Positions 16,508 through 25,097 of a DNA stretch of 64,000 nt are shown here, piece after piece. How positions within the stretch are numbered: the first letter of the stretch is position 1; each line of letters begins with the position of its first letter. The DNA lies in the NCBI GenBank assembly GCA_963696495.1, contig CAVOKJ010000002.1, positions 434,001 to 498,000 of the forward strand. The letters are read 5' to 3'. The notes beneath the pieces were generated by a model. The model was given only the letters and a program-made list of their open reading frames with translations. It was not told the DNA's origin and ran no database searches. This DNA is from Bog-756 sp963696495 (GTDB lineage Bacteria; Actinomycetota; Acidimicrobiia; Acidimicrobiales; RAAP-2). The translations under genes and the position numbers were made by a program.

Positions 16508-17226
16508 GCAAAGGCTCGACGCCAACCGAGCGGAATGGAACAGCCCGGGACATCGCCCGGTCCATCAACACCCGCTCGGAGATCGAGGTGGCCGGTGGCA
16601 GTTCCTTGACCTTCCTGGTCCTGGCCTGCCATCTCGAGGACACGACAGGGGTGGACCTCGCCTCGGGGACGCTCGTCCGGGTCAGGGTCGACTGGCCCGC
16701 CGCCCACGGTCCGGACCTGGCACCCTTCGACGTGGTGGAGGCACGGCTGGCCGACGAGCCGGAGCGCGATGACCTGGCCCAGCCCGAGGCGGTCACCGCC
16801 GACGGACTGCCCCGCCACCTGGGCACGCTCCACGGCCGTCGCGTACGGCGCCTCCTCCATCAGCTGACCGCCCCGGTCGAGGACCACGTCCTCGGGTTCC
16901 CCGGCGCGTCGGCCCCGTACTGGGAGTTCCGGGGCTTCCGCCCGTCCCTGGCCCTGCTCGTCCCGTCCAAGGGCCCGGTCCTGTTCCGTCGCATCGGTGA
17001 CCGGTCCGTCTGGGTCCGCTTCGGGTGGGGAAGGAGCGACAACTGGCTCCCGGTCGAGGACCCGCGCGCCGAGCGAGCGCTGGACGCCGCCCGCCGCGAC
17101 CGGCTGCAGGGCAAGGATCTGGCCGCGGCGATGGGATTCAAGCCCCACTACCTGGTGGCCGCGGTGACCACCCCGCGCGACGGTCACTGCTACAAGACGG
17201 TCCGGGCGCTGCTGCCCCGCAGCTGA
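16504..17226 (+). CDS. Conserved-looking protein of unknown function
   Basis: I do not recognise this 240-residue protein. It is soluble-looking and has no signal peptide or membrane helix. The first 130 residues are acidic with VDWPAAHG and RLLHQLTAP segments. The last 100 are rich in aromatic and basic residues (APYWEFRGFRPSLALL, WVRFGWGRSDNWLP), ending in CYKTVRALLP. GTG at 16504 overlaps the stop of the DUF255 gene, which strongly suggests coupled translation. The phosphatase-like gene starts 33 bp downstream on the same strand. The tight coupling implies a role related to the DUF255 protein. Confidence 0.7.
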   Translation: MSKGSTPTERNGTARDIARSINTRSEIEVAGGSSLTFLVLACHLEDTTGVDLASGTLVRVRVDWPAAHGPDLAPFDVVEARLADEPERDDLAQPEAVTADGLPRHLGTLHGRRVRRLLHQLTAPVEDHVLGFPGASAPYWEFRGFRPSLALLVPSKGPVLFRRIGDRSVWVRFGWGRSDNWLPVEDPRAERALDAARRDRLQGKDLAAAMGFKPHYLVAAVTTPRDGHCYKTVRALLPRS

Positions 17227-17259
17227 CCACCCCGGCGGCGTGGCCTACAGTCGGCACCT

Positions 17260-18435
17260 GTGCCCGTGTCCACCGTGCCCCTCGCACCACCGTCGCCCCC
17301 CGAGGCGGTGCTGCCCGACTTCGCCGGAGCCTGCATCGCCAATCTCGTCCCGGCCCTGCTCGACCGGGCCGGGGCGGACTCGACCGGGTCCGGTTGGCTG
17401 CCGGACTCGGCCCGGCGGGCGCGCCAGATCGTCCTCCTGGTGGTCGACGGGCTCGGGTGGGAGCAGCTGCGCGCCCGGACGGGCCTGGCGCCGACCCTGT
17501 CGGCCGCCGAAGGCATCGACCGCGCCATCACGTCGGTCGCCCCGAGCACCACCGCCTGCGCCCTCACCTCGATCACCACCGGTCGGTTCCCCTACGAGCA
17601 CGGCATCCTCGGCTACCGGCTGGCCGACGGGGACGAGATCCTCAACGTCCTGCGCTGGAGGACGGGGAGCGCCGGCACCCGCGACGCCAGGCGCACCCGC
17701 CCGGCCCGGACCTTCCAGCCCTTCCCCTCGTTCCCCGGCTCGGGCACCCCGGTGCCGGTGGTGTCCCGCGACGAGTTCGGCAACACCGGCTTCACCGCCG
17801 CCCACCTCGGCAACTCCCCCCTCCACGGCTACAAGGTGCCCTCGTCGCTCCCGATCGAGGTGGGCCGTCTGCTGCGGGACGGGGAGCCGTTCGTCTACGC
17901 CTACTACGACGGGATCGACAAGGTGGCCCACGGCGCCGGCCTCGGGGCCCACTACGACGCCGAGCTCCGGGCGGTGGACCGTCTGGTCGGTGACCTGGTG
18001 GCCGAGCTGCCCCCGGGGGCGACCCTGGTCGTCACCGCCGACCACGGCCAGATCGACGTCGGGCCGCGCGTGGAGCTCCTCGGCGCCGAGATCATGAGGT
18101 CGGTGCACTTCTTGTCGGGCGAGGGACGGTTCCGCTGGCTGCACGCCCGGCCCGGCGCAGCCGGGGACCTTCTGGCCGCCGCCTCCGAGAGGTACGCCGC
18201 CTCGACCTGGGTGATGGCACGGGACCAGCTCATCGATGAGGGGCTGTTCGGCGGTCGGCCGAGCAGCGCTCTCGTGGCCCGGCTCGGGGACGTCGCCCTG
18301 CTCCCTCACGGCCCGATCGCCTTCATCGACCCCGCCGACACCGGGGAGAGCCGGCTGGAGAGCCGGCACGGATCGCTGACGAGCGACGAGATGCTGGTGC
18401 CACTGGTGGCACTGGTCGGAAAGGGTGACGACTGA
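17260..18435 (+). CDS. Alkaline-phosphatase-superfamily protein (type I phosphodiesterase/nucleotide pyrophosphatase-like)
   Basis: The 391-residue protein carries the two-metal site of the superfamily. It has an aspartate in VVDGLGW near residue 68, a likely Thr/Ser nucleophile in SVAPSTTACA near 93, YYDGIDKVAHG with Asp and His near 210, VTADHGQ near 258, and a last His in ESRHGSLT near 370. There is no signal peptide, so it is probably cytosolic. Substrates of this group include phosphodiesters and nucleotides; none can be chosen here. Two GTG codons lie at 17260 and 17266. The stop overlaps the bpa ATG by one base (TGATG), so the two are coupled. Confidence 0.82.
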   Translation: MPVSTVPLAPPSPPEAVLPDFAGACIANLVPALLDRAGADSTGSGWLPDSARRARQIVLLVVDGLGWEQLRARTGLAPTLSAAEGIDRAITSVAPSTTACALTSITTGRFPYEHGILGYRLADGDEILNVLRWRTGSAGTRDARRTRPARTFQPFPSFPGSGTPVPVVSRDEFGNTGFTAAHLGNSPLHGYKVPSSLPIEVGRLLRDGEPFVYAYYDGIDKVAHGAGLGAHYDAELRAVDRLVGDLVAELPPGATLVVTADHGQIDVGPRVELLGAEIMRSVHFLSGEGRFRWLHARPGAAGDLLAAASERYAASTWVMARDQLIDEGLFGGRPSSALVARLGDVALLPHGPIAFIDPADTGESRLESRHGSLTSDEMLVPLVALVGKGDD

Positions 18436-19001
18436 TGACGGACGAGCGCGCACCAGTGACGGAACCGGCCGAGGGCGCCGCCCTTCGCCCCGAGGTGGTC
18501 GACGGCCACGGGGTCATCGCCACCTCCGGGCCGCCCGGGTCGCCTGCCACCGGGTCGCCCCCGACCGGGGACGAGCCCGCCGAGGGCGACGCCGAACAGG
18601 GCGAGTCCATCGAGAAGCCCGGCAAGCTCCTCCGCATCGGGTCGATGGTCAAGCAGCTGCTCGAGGAGGTGCGCCAGGCTCCGCTCGACGAGGCCAGCCG
18701 GGGCCGGCTCCGCGAGATCTACGAACAGTCGATCCGCGAGCTCGCCGAGGGGCTCTCGCCCGACCTGGCCGCCGAGCTCGACCGGATCTCCATCCCCTTC
18801 GACTCCTCCACCCCGTCCGATGCCGAGCTGCGCATCGCCCACGCCCAGCTGGTGGGGTGGCTGGAGGGCCTGTTCCACGGGATCCAGGCGACGCTGGTGG
18901 CCCAGCAGGTGGCCGCCCGGGCCCAGCTCGACGAGATGCGGCAACGCTCCCTGCCCCAAGCCTCCCCCGCCGACACCGGTCGCCCGGGCACCTACCTCTG
19001 A
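18435..19001 (+). CDS. bpa: Bacterial proteasome activator
   Basis: This 188-residue protein matches Bpa (DUF2587, Rv3780-like), the ATP-independent ring activator of the actinobacterial 20S proteasome. The N-terminal 60 residues are Pro/Gly/acidic and probably disordered. The conserved helical core begins KLLRIGSMVKQLLEEVRQAP near residue 64 and includes LREIYEQSIRELAEGLSPDL and RIAHAQLVGWLEGLFHGIQ. The C-terminus ends GTYL, a variant of the GQYL tail by which Bpa docks into the alpha ring. It implies that the genome encodes a 20S proteasome, although prcB/prcA are not in this window. It overlaps the phosphatase-like gene by one base. Confidence 0.92.
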   Translation: MTDERAPVTEPAEGAALRPEVVDGHGVIATSGPPGSPATGSPPTGDEPAEGDAEQGESIEKPGKLLRIGSMVKQLLEEVRQAPLDEASRGRLREIYEQSIRELAEGLSPDLAAELDRISIPFDSSTPSDAELRIAHAQLVGWLEGLFHGIQATLVAQQVAARAQLDEMRQRSLPQASPADTGRPGTYL

Positions 19002-19086
19002 GCGCCACCCACCCCACCAGGGGCTCTCCGGGCCCCACCGCACCGGGTCCCCACCCGCGCTATCGTCGGAATGACAACGCTGTAAC

Positions 19087-19107
19087 TCATCCACAACCTG
19101 TGGAGAA
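19087..19107. promoter_or_regulatory. Inverted pair of DnaA-box-like 9-mers upstream of dnaE
   Basis: TCATCCACA at 19087-19095 and, inverted, TGTGGAGAA (TTCTCCACA on the other strand) at 19099-19107 are separated by 3 bp. The first differs from the classical box TTATCCACA at one position. The second differs from both that box and the actinobacterial TTGTCCACA at one position. They lie 46 bp before the dnaE start, so they could be a DnaA-responsive control site. Confidence 0.4.
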
Positions 19108-19152
19108 CGCTGGCTCGGAGCGTCGGAGAACGTCGAGGAAGGCAACCGTCCG

Positions 19153-22100
19153 TTGACCGAACGGTCATTCACCCACCTGCACACCCACACCGAGTTCTCG
19201 ATGCTCGACGGCGCCGCCCGGGTCAAGGATCTCGTGCAGGCGGCGGTGGAGGACGGACAACCGGCCCTCGGCATCACCGACCACGGCAACATGTACGGGG
19301 TCCTCGACTTCTACGCCGCCTGCCGGGCGGCCGGCATCAACCCGGTCGTCGGAACCGAGGCCTACATGGCCGGTGAGTCCCGGCACGAGCGGCCGGTGCG
19401 GAAGGGCAAGGTCGACGACACCGGCGGCGACACGGGCGGCGGCGAGAAGCTCTACTACCACCTCACCCTGCTGGCCGAGAGCAACGACGGCTACCGCAAC
19501 CTCCTCAAGCTCTCGTCGGCCGCCTACCTCGAGGGCTATTACTACAAGCCGCGTCTGGACTGGGAGCTGCTCGCACGCCACAGCGACGGACTGATCGCCA
19601 CCACCGGCTGCCTGGGCGGCGTGGTCCTCCAGGCCCTGTTGGCCGACGACCGCATCAAGGCCGAGACCCTGGCCGCCCGGCTCCAGGACATCTTCGGCAA
19701 GGACAACCTGTTCGTCGAGCTGCAGGACCACGGGCTCCCCGAGCAGCACAAGACCAATCCGGCGCTGGTCGAGATCGCCCGGCGGATCGGCGCCCCGCTG
19801 CTCGCCACCAACGACAGCCACTACACCCACCGTGAGGACCACGTCGCCCACGACGCCCTGCTCTGCGTGCAGACCGGTGCCCTCATCGACGACCCCAAGC
19901 GGTTCAAGTTCGAGGGCGAGGAGCACTACCTGAAGTCGGCGGCCGAGATGCGCCACCTCTTCGCCGAGCTGCCCGAGGCGTGTGACAACACGCTCCTCAT
20001 CGCCGAGCGGGCCAACGTCGAGATCGACTTCGGACGGCCGAGCCTCCCCCGGTTCCCGGTGCCGGACGAGTTCACCGGCGAGACCTACGAGGAGCGGGCT
20101 GCCGCCTACCTCCGGCACCTGAGCATCGAGGGGGCGAAGGAGCGGTACGGGCATCCCGTCCCCGCCGAGGTCATGACCAGGTTGGACTACGAGCTCGGGG
20201 TGATCGGGGACATGGGGTTCTCCGCCTACTTCCTCGTGGTGTGGGACCTCATCCGCTTCGCCCGGTCCCACCGGATCCGGGTCGGCCCGGGACGCGGGTC
20301 CGCCGCCGGTTGCTGCGTGGCCTACTGCCTCCAGATCGTCGACCTCGACCCCATCCGCTACGACCTGCTCTTCGAGCGCTTCCTCAACCCGGGCCGCGTC
20401 CAGATGCCCGACATCGACATGGACTTCGACGAGCGGTACCGCGGCGACATGATCAAGTACGCCGCCGATCGCTACGGGTCGGACCACGTGGCCCAGATCG
20501 TCACCTTCTCCACCATCAAGGCCCGGGCCGCCGTGCGTGATGCCGCCCGGGTGCTCGGCTACCCCTACATCGTCGGCGACAAGATCGCCAAGGCCATGCC
20601 TCCCCTGCTGATGGGGCGGGACACCCCGTTGGCCGCCTGCCTGTCGCGGACCGACGGTCACGAGGACGGCTTCGCCGCCGCCGGCGAGCTGCGGACCATG
20701 TACGACACCGACCCGGAGGCCCACCGGGTGATCGACGTGGCCAAGGGGCTCGAGGGCCTGCGCCGCCAGGACGGCATCCACGCCGCCGCCGTGGTCATCA
20801 CCGACGAGCCGCTGACCGAGTACGTGCCGGTCCAGCGCAAGCCCGACGGCAACAATCCCGACGACGCCCCGGTCGTGACCCAGTACGAGATGCACGGGGT
20901 CGAGGACCTCGGTCTGTTGAAGATGGACTTCCTCGGGCTGCGCAACCTGTCGGTGATCGAGCGCTCGCTCGATCTCATCGAGGTGTCGACGGGGACCCGC
21001 CCGGACATCGACGGCATCCCCCTCGACGATCCCGAGACCTTCGCCATGCTGTGCAAGGGCGACTCGATGGGCGTGTTCCAGCTCGAGGGCGGCCCGATGC
21101 GCTCGTTGATGCGCTCACTCGCCCCGACCACGTTCGACGACGTCGCCGCCCTGGTCGCGCTGTACCGGCCCGGGCCCATGGCCGCCAACATGCACCGCGA
21201 CTACGCCGACCGGAAGAACGGGCGCCAGGCGGTCACCTACCTCCACCCCGACCTCGAGGAGATCCTCGGCGACACCTACGGGCTCATGATCTACCAGGAG
21301 TCGGTCATGCGGGTGGCCCAGAAGTTCGCCGGCTACACGCTGTCCGAGGCGGACAACCTCCGCAAGGCGTGCGGCAAGAAGATCCGGGCGCTCATCCAGG
21401 CCGAGCGCGAGAAGTTCGTGGCCGGCTGCGTCGACCAGGGCTACGGTGAGCCGCTCGGGACCGCCCTCTTCGACATCATCGAGCCGTTCGCCGACTACGC
21501 GTTCAACAAGTCGCACTCCTACGGCTACGGGTTCATCGCCTACCAGACGGCGTGGCTCAAGGCCCACTTCCCGGTCGAGTACCTGGCGAGCCTGCTCACC
21601 TCGGTGAAGGACAACAAGGACAAGACCGCCGTCTACCTCGGCGAGTGCCGCTCCCTCGGCATCGAGGTACTGGTGCCCGACGTGAACCGGTCGCTGGCCG
21701 AGTTCGCCGCCGACTTCTCCGGGGGCACCGGCGTCCTCGGCCGCCAGGAGGACGCCGAGACCGTGAGCCGCCGGGACGACCACCCCGGTGCCATCACCTT
21801 CGGACTGGCCGCCGTGCGCAACGTCGGCGAGGGACTGGTCGGGCTGATCGTCGAGGAGCGGGGCCGCAACGGCCCGTTCGCCGACTTCTACGACTTCTGC
21901 CAGCGCGTCGATCCCCAGGTGCTCAACAAGCGGACCATCGAGTCACTGATCAAAGCGGGCGGCTTCGACTCGCTCGGCCACCCCCGCCGGGGCCTGTGCC
22001 TGGTGTTCGAGGAGATCGTCGATCGCACCCTGGAGCGACGGCGCGAGCACGACGCCGGCGTGGTCTCGCTCTTCGCCACCCTGGAACCGGAGACCGACGG

Positions 22101-22803
22101 TCAGGCCATCGGCTTCGCCGACACCAGGGTGCCCATCCCCGACACGGAGTTCGACAAGTCGCTGCGCCTCGCCTTCGAGAAGGAGATGCTCGGGCTCTAC
22201 ATCAGCGACCACCCGTTGATGGGCCTCGAGGGCTCGCTGTCCCGGATCACCGACTGCACCCTGGCCGAGCTGCGGGACATCGATCCCGAGACGCCCTCGG
22301 GTGGCGGCGGGTACGGGGGCGAGGGCCAGATCCGGATGGTCGGGGGCGTGGTGACCGAGCTCAACCGGCGCTACACGAAAAAGGGCGACCTGATGGCCAC
22401 CTTCGTCCTCGAGGACCTCAACGCCTCGATCGAGGTGTTCGTCTTCCCCAAGTCGATGGCCGACTACGGGGCACTCCTCGACGACGACGCCATCGTGGTG
22501 CTGAAGGGCCGCGTGGACCTGCGGGACGACCGGCTGAAGCTGGTGTGCATGGAGGTGCAGCGCCCCGAGCTCGCCCCGGGGGGCTGCACCGACCTGCATA
22601 TCTCGCTCCCGTTGCACGCCTTGACCGACCGGGTGGTCGAGCAGCTGAAGCGCCTCCTCGCCGAGCACCCGGGCGACTCACCGGTCTTCCTCCACGTCGG
22701 GGAGAAGGTGCTCCGCCTCCCGTCCGAGTGCAACGTCGACAGCACGAGGGGGCTCGTCGGGGAGCTCCGGGTGCTCCTCGGGCCCAACGCCATCCAGGGC
22801 TGA
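19153..22803 (+). CDS. dnaE: DNA polymerase III alpha subunit
   Basis: This 1216-residue replicative polymerase of the DnaE1 type starts with the PHP domain (HLHTHTEFSMLDG, GITDHGNMYG). The catalytic palm carries GPGRGSAAGC near residue 378 and PDIDMDFD near 418. Fingers follow, with FNKSHSYGYGFIAYQTAW near 783, then helix-hairpin-helix text and a C-terminal OB fold with beta-strand-rich sequence. Length is normal. TTG at 19153 gives the conserved N-terminus and has a GAGGAAGG about 11 nt upstream. The gene stands alone after bpa, with 151 bp between. That gap contains two DnaA-box-like 9-mers in inverted orientation. Confidence 0.97.
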   Translation: MTERSFTHLHTHTEFSMLDGAARVKDLVQAAVEDGQPALGITDHGNMYGVLDFYAACRAAGINPVVGTEAYMAGESRHERPVRKGKVDDTGGDTGGGEKLYYHLTLLAESNDGYRNLLKLSSAAYLEGYYYKPRLDWELLARHSDGLIATTGCLGGVVLQALLADDRIKAETLAARLQDIFGKDNLFVELQDHGLPEQHKTNPALVEIARRIGAPLLATNDSHYTHREDHVAHDALLCVQTGALIDDPKRFKFEGEEHYLKSAAEMRHLFAELPEACDNTLLIAERANVEIDFGRPSLPRFPVPDEFTGETYEERAAAYLRHLSIEGAKERYGHPVPAEVMTRLDYELGVIGDMGFSAYFLVVWDLIRFARSHRIRVGPGRGSAAGCCVAYCLQIVDLDPIRYDLLFERFLNPGRVQMPDIDMDFDERYRGDMIKYAADRYGSDHVAQIVTFSTIKARAAVRDAARVLGYPYIVGDKIAKAMPPLLMGRDTPLAACLSRTDGHEDGFAAAGELRTMYDTDPEAHRVIDVAKGLEGLRRQDGIHAAAVVITDEPLTEYVPVQRKPDGNNPDDAPVVTQYEMHGVEDLGLLKMDFLGLRNLSVIERSLDLIEVSTGTRPDIDGIPLDDPETFAMLCKGDSMGVFQLEGGPMRSLMRSLAPTTFDDVAALVALYRPGPMAANMHRDYADRKNGRQAVTYLHPDLEEILGDTYGLMIYQESVMRVAQKFAGYTLSEADNLRKACGKKIRALIQAEREKFVAGCVDQGYGEPLGTALFDIIEPFADYAFNKSHSYGYGFIAYQTAWLKAHFPVEYLASLLTSVKDNKDKTAVYLGECRSLGIEVLVPDVNRSLAEFAADFSGGTGVLGRQEDAETVSRRDDHPGAITFGLAAVRNVGEGLVGLIVEERGRNGPFADFYDFCQRVDPQVLNKRTIESLIKAGGFDSLGHPRRGLCLVFEEIVDRTLERRREHDAGVVSLFATLEPETDGQAIGFADTRVPIPDTEFDKSLRLAFEKEMLGLYISDHPLMGLEGSLSRITDCTLAELRDIDPETPSGGGGYGGEGQIRMVGGVVTELNRRYTKKGDLMATFVLEDLNASIEVFVFPKSMADYGALLDDDAIVVLKGRVDLRDDRLKLVCMEVQRPELAPGGCTDLHISLPLHALTDRVVEQLKRLLAEHPGDSPVFLHVGEKVLRLPSECNVDSTRGLVGELRVLLGPNAIQG

Positions 22804-23044
22804 GCTCCCGGCGTCACGGCCGGTGGGGGGCCGGTTCCGCCTCCGTGGCGAGGCCCGTCGAAGGGGTCTCCGGGGTGCGGATACGACAGGAGCCTCCAAA
22901 TCCCGTAAAATCAATCCACGGCTCCTGGCGTGGAGGCCCACACAACCGCATTTCGCCCGAGGGCGGGGCGGCCTGGGGGGTGTCCTGGCCATACCGGGGC
23001 CGTCGGCTGACGCCGCAGGGAGACCGAGGAGTACGGAACGGCAT
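22804..23044. other. Intergenic gap downstream of dnaE with one inverted repeat
   Basis: No gene is evident in these 241 bp. CAGGAGCC at 22887-22894 pairs with GGCTCCTG at 22920-22927 around a 25-nt, unusually A+T-rich loop holding TAAAAT at 22906. This could be a promoter region for the gene at 23045 or a control hairpin; no T-tract follows. Confidence 0.4.
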
Positions 23045-23719
23045 ATGTCCATCCAGGTGGAGACCAAGGACTGCACATCGATCAGTGACGCCGAGTTGGC
23101 CGAGATGGCCGATCTGTGCGCTGAGCGGGAACCCCGATTCGACATCGGGTTCCTGTCGAAACAACGGGAGGAGTGGGTGCTGGTGACGCGTGCCCGCGAG
23201 GGCGCCAAGCTGCGCGGCTACTCCTTCTCGACGCTCGAGCGGATCGGGGGCACCCCGTCCCTGCTCATAGGACTCGCCACCGTCGACCGCACCTCGCGGG
23301 CCGAGACGGTGCTCCGGGCCATGATGGGCGACAAGTACCGGCGGGCCCTCCTGGCCTTCCCCGACGAGGACGTCCTGGTGGGCACTCGCCTCCTCGGGGC
23401 GGAGGGATTCCGTGCCTTTGCCGGGTTGACCGACGTCGTGCCCGGCGTCGACCACAAGGCCACCGGCGAGGAACGGGCCTGGGGGCGTCGCCTGGCCAAG
23501 CGGTTCGGTGCCGACGGTCGGATCGACGACCGGACGTTCGTGGTCAGCGGGGACGGCTGCGAGGCCGGCGGACTCGACTTCTTCAGCCCCAAGGGACCGC
23601 CCACCGAGGACGTCTGCGTGTTCTTCGAGAGCGTGGAGGTCGGCTCGGGGGGCCGGCTGGTCGCCTTCGGATGGGCGATGGCCGAGGACCTGGCCGCCGG
23701 CAAGCTCGGCGGCCGCTGA
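23045..23719 (+). CDS. Protein of unknown function
   Basis: I do not recognise this 224-residue protein. It has no membrane helix or signal peptide. The text EEWVLVTRAREGAKLRGYSFSTL, then RAMMGDKYRRALLAF and a late VFFESVEVGSGGRL, suggests a mixed alpha/beta fold with some resemblance to acetyltransferase-like patterns, but no diagnostic acetyl-CoA motif is clear. ATG at 23045 was chosen because upstream codons in the same frame are Arg/Gly-rich and run into the hairpin region. It is monocistronic: dnaE lies 241 bp upstream and an Rrf2 regulator 184 bp downstream. Confidence 0.6.
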   Translation: MSIQVETKDCTSISDAELAEMADLCAEREPRFDIGFLSKQREEWVLVTRAREGAKLRGYSFSTLERIGGTPSLLIGLATVDRTSRAETVLRAMMGDKYRRALLAFPDEDVLVGTRLLGAEGFRAFAGLTDVVPGVDHKATGEERAWGRRLAKRFGADGRIDDRTFVVSGDGCEAGGLDFFSPKGPPTEDVCVFFESVEVGSGGRLVAFGWAMAEDLAAGKLGGR

Positions 23720-23766
23720 GCGGACGCCCGCGGGCGGCGCGGCGGCATCGGGGCGGAGCCACGGCC

Positions 23767-23819
23767 TCCGGACCGGGCTGCGCCTTCCGGACCCGGCTGC
23801 GCCCTCTGGACCGGGCCGG
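23767..23819. repeat. 19-bp tandem repeat, about 2.7 degenerate copies
   Basis: Units start at 23767, 23786 and 23805 and share TCCGGACC-GGCTGCGCC-like text with point differences. The array lies between the unknown gene at 23045 and the Rrf2 gene. Confidence 0.6.
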
Positions 23820-23891
23820 GTATCGACGCCCAGCAGCGCCTTCCGGTCACCGTCGGGCGGGCCATCAAGTCCGCGAGGCCCCCGAAAGCAA

Positions 23892-23897
23892 TAGCAT
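23892..23897 (+). promoter_or_regulatory. Candidate leaderless -10 element of the Rrf2 gene
   Basis: TAGCAT ends 6 nt before the GTG start at 23904. The same hexamer at the same distance precedes divIVA on the other strand. No Shine-Dalgarno is present. Confidence 0.5.
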
Positions 23898-23903
23898 GGA
23901 CCC

Positions 23904-24353
23904 GTGAAGGTATCCACGCGAGGCGACTATGCCAGCCGGGCGCTCCTGTCCCTGGCCCTCCATACCGACGGGGAGGGGCCGACGGCCGTCCGGGACATCG
24001 CCGAGCGGACCGGCCTGCCCCAGCCCTACCTCGAGCAGATCCTGTTGGCCCTGAAGGGTGCCGGCCTGGTGCGCTCCAAGCGGGGCGTCGGCGGGGGGTA
24101 CGTGCTGGCCCGTCCGCCCGAGGACATCACGCTCTCCCAGATCGTGTCCGCCGTCGACGGGCCCATCGTGGCCGGCGACTTCGGGCTGCCCCACGAGAAC
24201 GGGGCCTGCGACCACGAGGGGCAGTGCGTGCTCCTCACCGTCTGGGCCGACCTGGGCGAGCACATGCGCTCCCACCTCGAGTCCTACAACCTGGCCGACA
24301 TGGTGGCACGGGCCCAGGGCCGGGCTCCCGCCCTCCGCCAGAGCGCCGGCTGA
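23904..24353 (+). CDS. Rrf2 family transcriptional regulator
   Basis: The 149-residue protein has the Rrf2 winged helix. MKVSTRGDYASRALL is at the start, an AERTGLPQPYLEQILLALK recognition helix near residue 33, and the wing SKRGVGGGYVLARP near 58. IscR/NsrR-type members bind an Fe-S cluster with three cysteines. Here only Cys102 and Cys108 (C-x5-C) are present, and the third position, residue 114, is Trp. It may bind a cluster with another ligand or sense redox or nitrosative stress differently. A -10-like hexamer lies directly before the GTG start, suggesting a leaderless transcript. No Fe-S assembly genes are adjacent. Confidence 0.88.
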   Translation: MKVSTRGDYASRALLSLALHTDGEGPTAVRDIAERTGLPQPYLEQILLALKGAGLVRSKRGVGGGYVLARPPEDITLSQIVSAVDGPIVAGDFGLPHENGACDHEGQCVLLTVWADLGEHMRSHLESYNLADMVARAQGRAPALRQSAG

Positions 24354-24371
24354 ACGAGCCCCCCGCCGGCC

Positions 24372-24947
24372 TCACCCCTGGTTCCACCGGGTCACGACGG
24401 CCTGCTCCCGGTCCCATCCGAGCTCGCTGAGGCCGGCCGGGCCCAGGACGAACAGGCGCCCCACGGTGGGATCGAGCCCGATCCACCGGGCGGCCAGGAC
24501 CCGGAGCACGTGGGAGTGGGCGACGCAGGCCACGTCGCCGTCGACCGACCGGATGCGGGCGATCACCCGATCGACCCGGACGCCCACCTCGAGCGCCGTC
24601 TCGCCCCCGGGGACGCCGTGGGCGAACAGCTCCCAGCCAGGCCTCTCCTCCCTGATCTCCTCCGTGGTGAGCCCCTCGTAGGCGCCGTAGTCCCACTCGG
24701 CGAGGTCGGGCTCGACGACGGCGCCCTCACCGATGCCGGCCAGCAGGCAGGTCTCCCGGGCCCGCAGGAGGGGGCTGGTGAACACCCTGGCCAGGTGGTA
24801 CTCCGCCAGCCTGGGCCTCAGGGCCCGGGCCTGGGCCTCGCCACCGGGCAGGAGGGGCAGGTCGGTCCGGCCGGTGTGGCGGCCGTTCAGGCTCCACTCC
24901 GTCTCGCCGTGGCGGATCAGCAGGCACCGGTGGCCGGATCTGGGCAT
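24372..24947 (-). CDS. Histidine phosphatase family protein
   Basis: The 191-residue protein belongs to the phosphoglycerate-mutase-like histidine phosphatases. It has LLIRHGETEWS with the catalytic His near residue 13, TSPLLRARET near 57, EWDYGAYEGL near 83 and a second catalytic histidine in CVAHSHVLRVLAARW near 140. It is short, as in broad-specificity or cobalamin-pathway members, and no substrate can be set. ATG at 24947 is preferred; an in-frame start at 24983 would add 12 residues. It converges on the Rrf2 gene and is divergent from the sigma-factor gene. Confidence 0.85.
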   Translation of the reverse strand: MPRSGHRCLLIRHGETEWSLNGRHTGRTDLPLLPGGEAQARALRPRLAEYHLARVFTSPLLRARETCLLAGIGEGAVVEPDLAEWDYGAYEGLTTEEIREERPGWELFAHGVPGGETALEVGVRVDRVIARIRSVDGDVACVAHSHVLRVLAARWIGLDPTVGRLFVLGPAGLSELGWDREQAVVTRWNQG

Positions 24948-25097
24948 CCGGACAGCCGACCACTCCGAACACCTACTTCGCAAGCCGTCGCCGTTTCCGG
25001 GAGCCCCCCTCCGGTAATGACAGGCACGGCTTGGAATGCCCCAGGCTGATCAGGCGTTACAGATGCTGTCGACCCCTGACGATGGATGAGGAGAGGG

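Noticed and set aside
19087..19107. Chromosomal replication origin
   Set aside because: Only one box pair, no cluster of DnaA boxes, no dnaA/dnaN nearby and no AT-rich unwinding region.
22887..22927. Rho-independent terminator of dnaE
   Set aside because: The 8-bp stem has a 25-nt loop and no following T-tract; a promoter or control role is equally possible.
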